From positions 123,142 to 187,141 of the forward strand of contig MNCI01003452.1 of assembly GCA_015680685.1 (NCBI GenBank): a stretch of 64,000 nt of DNA. Direction: 5' to 3'. This document shows positions 33,600 to 43,852 of this stretch, one piece after another. A program made the translations under genes and the position numbers. The notes beneath the pieces were generated by a model. It worked only from the letters and a program-made list of their open reading frames with translations, had not been told where the DNA came from and did no database searches. This DNA is from Gnetum montanum. Lineage: Eukaryota; Streptophyta; Gnetopsida; Gnetales; Gnetaceae. The first letter of the stretch is position 1; the number at the start of each line of letters is the position of its first letter.

Positions 33600-35367
33600 A
33601 TTAAACTGTGGCCTGAAATGGCCTTAATCTACCATTGGTTTGCATTGTTCTCTATTAACTTGTGCATTTCAGTTCATGTTTTCTGCAGTTGCTATTTAAC
33701 ATGGTTTTCTCTAGTTTCTTTTGCTTACAGGATCATATAGACACGCACGCATGCATCCACACCGACAGTCTTGGCATCATGACTTAAAACTGATACCACA
33801 CATCATCCTAGAATCATGACGATAAACTAATACCATAGATTTTTCCTGGCATCATGATGGTAAACTGACACCATCGGTCACACTCATAACATACACTATC
33901 GTCCTGGCATAATGATGGTAAACTAATACCACTAAATATCCTGGGTTATGACTCAAAACTAACACCACAGAGTAGTCTTGGCATCATAACCTAAAATCGA
34001 TACCATAGAGTGTCCGGTATGACATTAAACTGCCACAGTTTTGTTCACTGGAGTCCGTTAAGACTATAAACTAGCTTGCCTCTTCATAGTCTGCCACGAC
34101 TATAAACTAGCATCGCATCGTCCGCTACGACGATAAACTAGCAACGTCCAATAGGTTATGACGTAAAACTAACCCATGATAGTCCGCTAAGACTATAAAC
34201 TGGCAAGATCATCTCTAGCACATTCATCTGCTGTTGTAATTCCTGACATTTCTTCATCAATGCTTGCCGCATCATTCATCACACCGACTCTGAAAACACT
34301 ATTGCTGCTCATTTTGTTTACCTTAAGTTTCATATGGTGCCTCCATTTGCATTGGTCACATTTATGTCTAAAGCATTCACTAATTCATTCACTCATGATT
34401 TTCTTGTCTTCTTGGAGTTGTGTTTGCAAGATGACACCCAGTGGTGCTCGTACACGGATATACTTCATCACAGTGACAAGGTGCGACATTGCTTCTGATG
34501 CATGCAACGAGGTTAATCAGTCTGTTCAAAAGTACATTCCTAGTTCTAGATGCATTCTCCATTTCCCCAACACTCTCGTTCCCTTTCCTACCTAGTTACA
34601 GTTCCTAGATACACCCAGTACACCCCAAAACTTTGATCACACTATTGCACGCTGTGACACTCTCAAGTAGTTACAACACACAACACGGCACATGAGCACG
34701 AGTGCAAAATTAAAAGAAAGCTCTGTCCAAAAGAAAAAAAAGAAAACGAAAAAGAATAAGAATAAAAAAAACAAAAAAAAAAAGATCAAAGAGCAAAGAG
34801 CAAAATGAACCACAAGACCCTTGGCACTTCCCATACAAGCCCCAGGCGGGAAGGCAATTGTCTTGGAAAGAAATACTTGTGTCTCAAACCATCATGTTTC
34901 ACCTCACTACATGGTTTTAGCTGTCAGATAATGGGTTCCCTTAGACACTCCACAAGGGTGTTGTTTCTCCAAAGAATGCATCACCTCATCGTGTGGCTTT
35001 GGTTGTGACAACGAGTTCTCTCAAACATGAGACAAGAGTCTCATTCCTCCAAAGGACGTACTCCTCATGCCTTGGTTCCAAGTCTGCCAAATATTGGCCA
35101 TCGACAAGGAACAACATGACTTGTTTGCACAAGATGAATACTCCTTTCCCACACTAGCACAATCCCTTGATCAATTTCCAATCCCACAGTTGCAAACATC
35201 TCCTTTGGATATCATCTCAAAACTTCATTTCCCAATCCCAGGTACTTCTGAACACAGTGCAATGACATCTGGTCAAGTGCCAAAGGACAATGCTTGCTAC
35301 CAGCTTGCTTGTGGTGTTTTGTACTTCTTTTTCAATGCCTCTCAGGTCAATTCCTCCAGGCATCAAT
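33600..35367 (+). other. Z 3' region without pol
   Basis: No RT, RNase H or integrase motif was found in any plus-strand frame. 33,770-34,210 contains about a dozen diverged repeats with the TAAACT core (for example CCGCTACGACGATAAACTAG), like those following the W integrase. 34,725-34,790 is a purine-rich A tract. The last 60 bases are homologous to the pre-PPT region of W. Confidence 0.75.
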
Positions 35368-35380
35368 AAAGAGGGGCCAA
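35368..35380 (+). other. Polypurine tract of Z
   Basis: AAAGAGGGGCCAA immediately before the 3' LTR, identical to the W tract. Confidence 0.85.
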
Positions 35381-37225
35381 TGAAACACCAGAAAAATTTT
35401 GGCTAACACTTGTAGACAGAAATTGAGCTAAGTCATGTTGGTCCCCAGCATGACCAAGCTTGAAAGCCTCAAAAACAGCATTAAACAGAGCATAATTGAA
35501 TAAGAAATAGTTCCTTGGGACCCACAGGTGACTACATCAGCATCCAGCATCAGGAATTTCATGTTTTGGGTTCAAAATACTTGGGTTTGACCAAGTATAC
35601 TCTGTTCACACTAGGTTGTACGCTGGCCAGCGTACAGGCCAACGTATAGAAAGTTCTGGGCCCTAAAAATCAGCCAAAACATGCCAGAATTGAGCGTCTA
35701 GACCCCCCAAAACCTTTCTCAAGGTCCCCAGTGGCTCTCAGCCTCCTATAAATCAACTTTTGGGCCCTAAATAATGCATTTTCATGTGTGTACGCTGGGT
35801 ACATTTTGGTGTACGCTGACCAGCGTACAACCCAACGTACACCACCAAAAAGGGCCTAAAATAGGCACCAAAGAGCAAGATTTTCACCTAAAATTGAATC
35901 CCAAAGGTAGGGAAACTATTGGGCATCATCACAGGCACCTAAAAATCAAGTTTCGACCTCGAAATGATGCATTTACATGTGTGTACGTTGGGTACATTTT
36001 GTTGTACGCTGGCCAGCGTACACCACCAAAAACGACCTAAAACAGGCACCAAAGAGTAATATTTTCACCTAAAATTGACTCTTGGAGGTAGGGAAACTAT
36101 TGGAAATCATCACAAGCACATGAAAATCAAGTTTTGACCTTGAAATGATGCATTTTTATGTGTGTACACTAGGTACATCTTGTTGTACGCTAGCCAGCGT
36201 ATAGCCCAGCGTACACCACTAAAACAGGCCCAAAACTGCATCAAAATGAAGTCAAAATCGGCACCCAGACATCCTGGAGGATCAACAGCACTCAGGCACC
36301 AAGGGACAAGCATCATCATACATAATTAGACATCCAACATGTCAATTCATGAGCTGTACGCTGAGGCTGATGCTGAGCCTGTACGCTGAGGTTGATGCTG
36401 AGCCTACACGCTACGGTTGATGCTGAGCCTGTACGTTGAGGTTGATGCTGAGCCTACACACTACGGTTGATGCTAAGCTTGTATGTTGAGGTTGATGCTC
36501 AATCTCATACGCTGCATGCTATACAGTTGTAACATATCATGCACTCGGTCAACGCACCACCTATCTCTTGATCCGAATTTTTCTCACCTCACAGCCACTC
36601 ATCTCCTTCCAGATCCTAATCTAACGCCCAAGATCTTATAAAAACCTTGATTTTTCACTAGATCGAGGTTGGTAATTTTTACAAATGGGCACAAAAACTA
36701 GAATCTGGGACACTTAGCAGATCTGGGCATTAACCTCTGCACATTGGGCATCAGACTTGGACGCTGCATTTCCCTGCAATCCAAAACCTGCATCTTCCAA
36801 CACCCGTCATCACCCACCAGGGCTAAACGTCTGCCTTGTGATCCATCCACAACTGCATTCTGACCGGTGCACACTTTAATCATTTTTCTAATCATTTTTC
36901 AAATAAAAAATAGTTTACATTTTACCCAGTTTTATTACAGTTTCATTTGTTCTTCCAGTTTACGTTTACATTACAGTTTACGTTATTGTGCCTGTTTACG
37001 TTACGGTTTATGTTTAATGTGCATCGTTTACATATAACCCAACGCATTGCAAAGTGCATACGTTGGGGAAGTCCTCATTTGATCCATGTGTGGACCATTC
37101 AAGGCACTCTACCTTCATCCATTCTAGCTTACCCTCAAGCGAGGGTAGGGTCTTCTGTATTTCTTCTGAGGATCTCTCGATGTTTATTTCATTCCAGCCT
37201 TGCATGAACGATTTTGGACGGTACA
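35381..37225 (+). repeat. 3' LTR of element Z
   Basis: Starts TGAAACACC, ends GACGGTACA. It has three of the about 185-bp units, an additional perfect palindrome at 35,618-35,635 and another at 36,004-36,021, about six units of the GTACGCTGAGGTTGATG repeat (36,355-36,500, against three or four on the left), and a TATAAAA box at 36,637. Confidence 0.9.
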
Positions 37226-37230
37226 GAAAG

Positions 37231-38000
37231 TTGGGGGTGGACTTACTCTAATGCATCTATGCTATCGATGTAAGTGCAAGTCAAACCCTTAGTTGGTTCC
37301 ATGCATATGAGTCAACTACTTTCTTGATTAGCTGTCAACCACTAGGTGCCTTCCTATTGTATGGCTACTACATACAAGCATCTTTGTATGTTGATCACTT
37401 GCGCATACTAATTGCATGCAAGCAATGTTAAATTTGCACAAACCATGACCTTTGCACGCAATTACACCCTGTGTCACTGTATGTGATGCACGAAACTTTC
37501 TTCTTCTCGATCTTTCTAAATGTATTTTTCTTTGATATTTCTAGGGAAAGATTGTGGATTCATAGGCATGCATCGATGGTGCTTAGCCATGCTCTTCCCA
37601 TTATGATTGGAAAGTCCCCATTACCATTGTTCACCTATATCACTAGGAAGTCAACTGGGTATGACCACCCACAAATAGTCATAATAATGCCTTCCACTAG
37701 TCCCAATGGGACAATGATGGATTGGTCGGCCAACTCTAAAAAAATGTTGCTCTTTTTCAATGGAGGCAGGTTCCAGGCCTTGTACATTTCTTGAGAAATC
37801 AAGTTGACAATGAAACATGAATCCAAAAGAGCCTTGCACAACGCATTTCCAATGATTTGTAAGTATATCAAAGGACTCCTAGGATCAGAGAATTTCTTGG
37901 GAAGGTGGCCAGCTTTGATCCAATCAGTGACAACATGTGTTAGCATGACCATATGCGTTGAGTGCAACGGTTGAGTTGCAGGAGGCTTTGAAGTTTTGAT
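37231..38000 (-). pseudogene. Y protease and linker
   Basis: The protease block near 37,790-37,830 reads LLDSCFIVNLISQEMYKAWN. The catalytic Asp is kept but the SG part is changed (DSC). FPIMIGRAWLSTIDACL is at about 37,560-37,620. The linker 37,231-37,470 continues into the RT linker beyond the Z insertion. Confidence 0.75.
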
Positions 38001-40470
38001 TGATACTGAGGCATCTAAGGAATCATCTGCTTGTGATTGCAAGGGCTTGGTTGGACAGTTGATTCTAAAGAAAGGTCTTTTCTTCATGTGGTTTTTGGAA
38101 CCAATAGTAGGTTGAGAGTTAACAACCCTTGTGGCATTACGTTGTTGTAGCTAGGTAGGGATTTGACCTTGCATAGCTAGAGCAGATGGTAGTGGAGTTA
38201 TTGGTGGAAGAGATGTAGCCAAATGAGAAGGATGATATGATTGCATAATATCTCCCCTAGAAGAGGAAGTCCCATAATATTCATGGGCTTGGTAGTGAGG
38301 TTGAGGAGTGATGTGACCAGTAGAGTCACGTGGGGAGATTGGCTACTACACGTAATATCCATATGGATCAGGTTGCCGGAAAGGATATGATTACCTTGGT
38401 GGTGGCATTCCCCATGATTGTGGGTGTTTCCACTATTGATATTACTCAATCAGTTGTGGTGGAGTTCCACTTGGATAATACGTTAAGGGTTGGTGGAACC
38501 GTCATGGGTTACCTTGGGGGTAAGGTAACCTTTGGGGTGCTTGCAATTTTTTCAATCGTGGGTTGAGTGCATACACCCCAAACTCTTGCAGATGTGAGAT
38601 TATAGGGAAACATCCCTTAGGATGGTCATATTAACATATTTCACATTCACTATCATTGTTTGTTTCTGATTGCACAACCTCTTCAATGATGGCAACTTTG
38701 CTCTTACCCTTGCTACGTGCATGTTCAGCTTCTCACTTTTATCTTTTTTCGTGATCACTATCTTGCTCTCTAGACTTCTCTACTATTTTAAGAATAGATT
38801 GAAATCTATTGTTTAGGGAATCCCACATTTGATCTACCTTTGCTGATACTTCTGATGTCAACTTTTGGATAGGAAAAGTTTTCCTATTCACCATCTCTTC
38901 GAGTGATGACTCTTCTTCATCGTCACAAAATCTTACTCCCCTCTTCCAGAGGGAAGGATCTCAATTATACTCTTCCACACTTTCTCTCTTCTGTAGCTCA
39001 CCTTCTTCCTTAGCAACTTGCTCCAATAGTCTTTGAATTTGATGGGATCTAAGCTTGGATAGTTTTCCTTGGGCATAAGTCCCAAGGGTTCTTCTCATTT
39101 CATGCCTAAGCCCATCCATGAGATGGCGTAATTAATCTCTTTGTGAATAACCATGGCTAGGAAAATGGTGTAACAATGCATAATATCAGCCCATGGCAGC
39201 ATCTAAGGGTTCATGTCCTCCTTGTTTCCAGCCTTGGATTTTCTTTCATAGGTTGGACACTTGGGAGTACGTTTGGTACTTATCGTTGAACAATTTTAAC
39301 ATGGTACTGCACCTATGAATGGATTCCAGTTCTAAGGACTAGTACCAACTTTCTGCTTCTTTAACTAGTGTCCATGGGAACAACTTAAGTTTTTTCCATT
39401 CATTCTCTATATTTTGTAAAGCACACACATCATGGAATGCTTGTAAGTGATTCTAAGGATCAGCGTTGTATCCCCCTTCAAATTGTGATATTGTTCATAT
39501 CTAATCTCTTGATCCTACTATCTTTCTAGTGCCTCATTGGAATTCTAACAACCTTAGTTATGTCCAACATACCTCGAGTAGCCAGTAGAGGTTCACCGTG
39601 ATTATCTCATCCATGGCATCTATGATGCCTACGTTGTTCCCTACTCTCCCTTCTTCTATGTTGTGACTTTCTAGAGTGCCCTCGGCCCCTTTCCTAGCTG
39701 TTTTGTCTACGACTTCCACTTTGCCTACCTTTATCCCAATGGTTTTTTTCTTTATGACTAGGTCCATACATTGAAGGAGAGGATGAAGGTGAAGAAGAAG
39801 GAAAACCGTCACCATGACGATGTCTACCACCTTCTCTTCGACGATCTCGGCCTCGATTGCGATTGCGATCAGAATGTCCTTCTTTATCATGTGTCCTTGT
39901 CCCTTTTTTGGATCCTTTGTGCCCGTGGGTATCAGAACCTAGGTTATGAATAGTGGAATGAAGGTTCTAATACACAACCCCTTGGTCAAACTCAAGGGGA
40001 GGAACATCGTTGTGTGGGTGACTGCCTAAGGTAGGTTCACCATCCTCATTTTCGTTTAAGACATGTGGGACATCCTAGGATCACTTACCCTTCAAAGACT
40101 TATGATGTCTCTCCTGTTACAAGTTCCTTTGATGTTGTGCCTCTGTGGGATGGTATTCTCTTGATTCATGGTCTTCCACAACATATTCTGCATGTAAGTG
40201 CGGCATGCCAATTTGTGTGAGAGCACAAAGAAGCATGCTTGAGACTGAACGATCAGGAGATAACACTATGTTACCTTCTAAGTCTCGCCAACACAATTGT
40301 TCATCTTGATGGAGGATAAAGGTGAATTCCATTATATACTCATCAAGATGAATATATACCACTCAAACTTGTTGAGGGATTGGTGGATCTATGTCATGTG
40401 TATTACGCCGCCAATTGTTTCCTATTTCAAACCTAGGCGGTGAGGCACTTTCATACGAAGAAGGAGACAT
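38001..40470 (-). pseudogene. Y gag
   Basis: Start ATG at 40,470 (MSPSSYESASPP). It shows the same layout as X gag: HLDEYIMEFTFILHQDEQL and WRDLEGNIVLSPDRSVSSM, a Ser/Arg/His-rich linker (39,700-39,900), the gag core (39,050-39,450, NHLQAFHDVCALQNIENEW, RRTLGTYAQGKL) and a zinc knuckle CEICYYDHPKGC (about 38,600-38,645). It has fewer stops than X. A one-base frameshift lies near 39,485. Confidence 0.8.
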
Positions 40471-40587
40471 ACTTGTTTGTTTAGTGTGCAATGTATTCCT
40501 GTTTATTATTTTTTCAATCAACCCTAAGGGTTTGTTCCAATGATTTGAATGATTTCCTATGTTCTAATTAGCACACAAACAACTAAG

Positions 40588-40605
40588 TCCCCAACAACGG
40601 CACCA
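40588..40605 (-). other. Primer-binding site of Y
   Basis: The minus strand reads TGGTGCCGTTGTTGGGGA, 15 of 18 matches to the tRNA-Asp complement, one base from LTR3. Confidence 0.75.
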
Positions 40606-40606
40606 A

Positions 40607-41624
40607 TGATGAGTGGCGAGGTACCCCTACACTCAACCATACAAATACAAGCGTTTCACACATGATCCAGTCGATATCCAAGGACTAAGTGCTTATGCAC
40701 CCTTGTGGGATAAGGATGGGTTGATTGATTGTTGTCTTCCCAAACTTACTTGTATGTCATGATTGTATGGTTAAGTAAGCTTGAGGCATATGATTTTTAT
40801 ATATTTTATCTTTTTATGTCCTATGCTAATAGGGAAAGAGAGAGATAACTAGGTGACTAATTTAACTTAAGTACTCATTAACTAAGTTCTAAGTAATCTT
40901 AACATAAGCATCCATTCCCACTTTCCATACACATCCTAAACTAGTGCAACATTGCTTGGATTACCAAAAGCTAATCGTTACTGGGTTACCAAGCATTACA
41001 CGCATACTAAAAGCGATCGTGCTTGTGTAATTTAATGATTTTCTTAATTGATCAAAATGAATTACTATGAAAAAAACAGAAATGTAAAGTGCATAAAATA
41101 AAATAAAATAAAATAAATGCATAAGAAAATAAAATAAAATAAATGCGTAAGAAAACAAATCTCAAGTGTTGCAAGGATGAATCAAAGAGCTCGTGTTTAT
41201 TACCGTACACAAGGTGTGCTTAGGTACACAATGATAGAATAAAGATCCATCCACACTTAGACCTCCTATTGTGGGCACTTGGAAAATACTCTAACTTTCA
41301 AAAAAACTACAAGAGTTTCACTACTTGACTGCTAAAAGACTTCTCCTTCCAATTGTATGCCTAGGCACTATATTTATAGGCTTGGGAGCAACTACTCTAA
41401 TAATTAGAGTAACCGCTCTAATAATTAAATAACTGCTAAAATAACCACTATAGTAACCTCTCTAATAATTAGAATAACTGCTAGAGTAACCACTCTAATA
41501 ATTAGAATAACTGGTAGAGTAACCCCTAGAGTAACCACTCTAACAATTAGAGTAACTACTAGAGTAACCGCTAGAGTAACTACTCTAATAATTAGAATAA
41601 CTGCTAGAGTAACCGCTCTCATCA
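40607..41624 (-). repeat. LTR3 (5' LTR of element Y)
   Basis: TGATGAGTGGCGAGG...CTCTCATCA; minus-strand TATAAATA box at 41,371-41,378. It carries the longest U3 array of CTCTAATAATTAGAG-type units (41,395-41,615). The right flank CTTTT differs from the left flank of LTR1 (GCTAT). Confidence 0.85.
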
Positions 41625-42784
41625 CTTTTCTTTTGAAGAGTTGGGTCCTAGTCATTTTCCTCTACATTCTATCATTTACATAGCTCTCCTTCTTCTTTTG
41701 CCACATGCTCAATCAACTCTCAAATCTAATGGGTTCATAGCTCGTATAATTGACCTAGAGCATACATCCCAAGGGTCTCTCTTGTTTTATTATGAAGCCC
41801 ATCTATGATGTGGAAAAGTTACCTTTCCTTAGAGAAACCATGGCCTGAGCATCTATTCAGTAGAGAATAATACCTATGTAAGGCCATGTCCAAGGGTTCA
41901 TGTTATTCTTGTCTCCATCCTTGGATTTGTCTCCTTAGGTTGGACACTCTCTCATAGGTTTGGTATTTTTCTTTGAAAAGTTCTATCATTGTGAACCACT
42001 AGTGAATGAAACTTGGTTCCAACAATCTATACCAACTTTCAAATTTATTAATTAAAGTTCTAAGAAATAGCTTAAGCTTTTTCCACCCACTTTCAATGTT
42101 GTATAAGGCACAAACATCATGGAAGGCTTGTAGATGATGTTGTGGATCTAAGTCATAGCCTCCTGCAAATTTAGGAATATTGTTCATATCAAACTTGGGT
42201 AGGCAACTCTCCCCGCAATGCCTATGGGGTATCTTAACTGCCTTCATGATCTCCATCAAGCTCTTAGTGGCCAACAAGGGTTCATCATCATCATACATGT
42301 TGTGATGAAAATTTTTATTTCTATTCATTTGATTGTGATGATCTTGTCTATGCTCGTTGTGATGTCTTTGATTTTGCCCTTGGGTATGATTCCTATCTTT
42401 ATCTTGACCCCATAGTGGAGCTCAATCTCTATACCTACATTCATCTTCATCAGAACTAGATGTTGAAGAGGAAGAGGAATATGAGGAACTAGGAGAATCG
42501 CCATGGCTTCTATAGTTCTCCCCATGGTCCCTTCATTTATCTTGTATAGGTTTAGAGAAGGCCCTATGCCTTGAGGTCCTTATTGATCTAGGACTTACTC
42601 CTTCTCCTCTACAATTGTCTGCACCAGTTGAATGTAGTCTTTGAGTGTAGTAAGGATCCAAATGAACATAGGAAACCCCTATTTGAGGTCGTTCACTTCA
42701 ATTTTCTTCAATATATATCCTATCATTTCTCCTACAAGTGTTCTCATCGTACGATGCATTATTGGTCCTATGTGAAGAAGACAT
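41625..42784 (-). pseudogene. V gag, 3' truncated
   Basis: The ATG is at 42,784 (MSSSHRTNNASYDEN). A Ser-rich acidic tract follows (about 42,440-42,500), then the gag core (41,999-42,328) with IPKFAGGYDLDPQHHLQAFH and LINKFESWYRLLEPS, and CSGHGFSKER. It ends abruptly at 41,625, where LTR3 of Y begins. It is more distant from X and Y gag than those are from each other. Confidence 0.75.
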
Positions 42785-42897
42785 GGTTTTACCTAATAAC
42801 GTGTGTGACTTAAAATATTTATATTTTTTAAAAGATAGATCATTAATACCTTTATAATGATCATGTATAATATAACTAATCTAGATAACTAGCATCA

Positions 42898-42915
42898 TCC
42901 TTAGCAACGACGCCA
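42898..42915 (-). other. Primer-binding site of V
   Basis: The minus strand reads TGGCGTCGTTGCTAAGGA, a tRNA-Asp-like site one base from the LTR start. Confidence 0.7.
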
Positions 42916-42916
42916 A

Positions 42917-43847
42917 TGATGAGCAGTGAGGTACCCCTACATACAACCATATGAATCACAAGCATTCATGCATAGTTTGGTCAAATTCCATGGATGTGAC
43001 TAATTATGGAATCTAGATTACTATGCCTTGATTGCAGTTCGTTGTCTTCCCACTTAGACTAGTGGTAGCTTTGTTACATATGGTTTAGTCCAGAGTGAGG
43101 CTTATGATTTTTATTATTTTATATTTTATTATTCTACAATTAACAATAGGTTGAAACTCAATTTATAATCAATTCAACTAATCTAATTGCTAATTAATAA
43201 TCAACTACCCTAACATAAGCATTCGATCCCACTTCCCATGCACATCCTGAACACATATAATGTTGCTGGGTTACCAAATGTTAAGGGTTGTTGGGATTAC
43301 CAAGAGTCGTATGCATGCTTGAAGTGATCGTATTTATGTGATTAATTAATTAAATTGCATTAAAATGTAAATATTAACTAAGTGCATGAAAAGTAAATTG
43401 CATGGAAAGTAAATCTAATCTAAGTCAAAGTGCTATAATGAATAAGAATCAATCTTGATCTTATTGCCACTCATGGAATATGTCCAAGTACATTGCTAGT
43501 TGAATAAGACTTCATACAACTAACTTAGATCCACTCAGTGGGCACTCATTGACTATTCTCTAAGATTACAAAATAAAACTGCAAGAAATTGGATACTCTA
43601 TTGACAAAACTATGAAAAACTACTACAAAATATTGAAACTAATGCCCAAATCATGCACCCAAGTGCTACATGTATAGGCCAGTGTATACCTTAGAACATT
43701 GGACATCTAGCATCATGTTTGGGCTCCGAGGTCAAATACCTGACATTGAGGCTCCAACATTGGACACTTGACATCGGGGCTAAGATATTGGAGCCAACTA
43801 AAAAGTTGACTTTTTATCAAATAACCTAGCCAACTAATGATTCATTA
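42917..43847 (-). repeat. 5' LTR of element V
   Basis: Starts TGATGAGCAGTGAGG on the plus strand and is followed at 43,848 by GTTAT, the target duplication. The terminal bases before GTTAT read TTCATTA, so the exact end may be 43,844 or 43,847. Confidence 0.75.
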
Positions 43848-43852
43848 GTTAT

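Larger units (their letters stand above)
27349..37225 (+). mobile_element. Element Z: non-autonomous gag-protease-only LTR element (TR-GAG/LARD-like)
   Basis: It has two LTRs (27,349-29,054; 35,381-37,225) with TG...CA ends, a TGG primer-site-like sequence 5 bases inside the left LTR, a repeat-rich leader, gag, a degenerate protease, a repeat region and a PPT. The flanks are GGAAG (27,344-27,348) and GAAAG (37,226-37,230), a 5-bp target duplication with one change. Only about 1.8 kb lies between the protease and the 3' LTR and no RT, RNase H or integrase motif can be found there. Other elements in the window need about 3.4 kb for these. Confidence 0.85.
21500..41624 (-). mobile_element. Element Y: Athila-lineage retrotransposon interrupted by element Z
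   Basis: Read leftward: LTR3 (41,624-40,607), primer site, gag, protease, [Z insertion 37,225-27,349], RT, RNase H, integrase, spacer, LTR2. Removing Z and one copy of the duplicated 5 bases restores continuity with the homologous stretch of X at 18,080-18,130. Confidence 0.85.
11643..43847 (-). mobile_element. Element V: Athila-lineage element, mostly deleted, holding the X-Y-Z array
   Basis: The remaining parts are the 3' LTR fragment (11,643-12,389), gag (41,625-42,784), primer site (42,898-42,915) and 5' LTR (42,917-43,847). GTTAT occurs at both outer edges (11,638-11,642 and 43,848-43,852), a 5-bp target duplication in the RT of U. Its protease, RT and integrase are missing. Confidence 0.7.

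Noticed and set aside
34637-34834. Poly-Phe minus-strand frame
   Set aside because: Reverse reading of the A-rich tract at 34,725-34,790.
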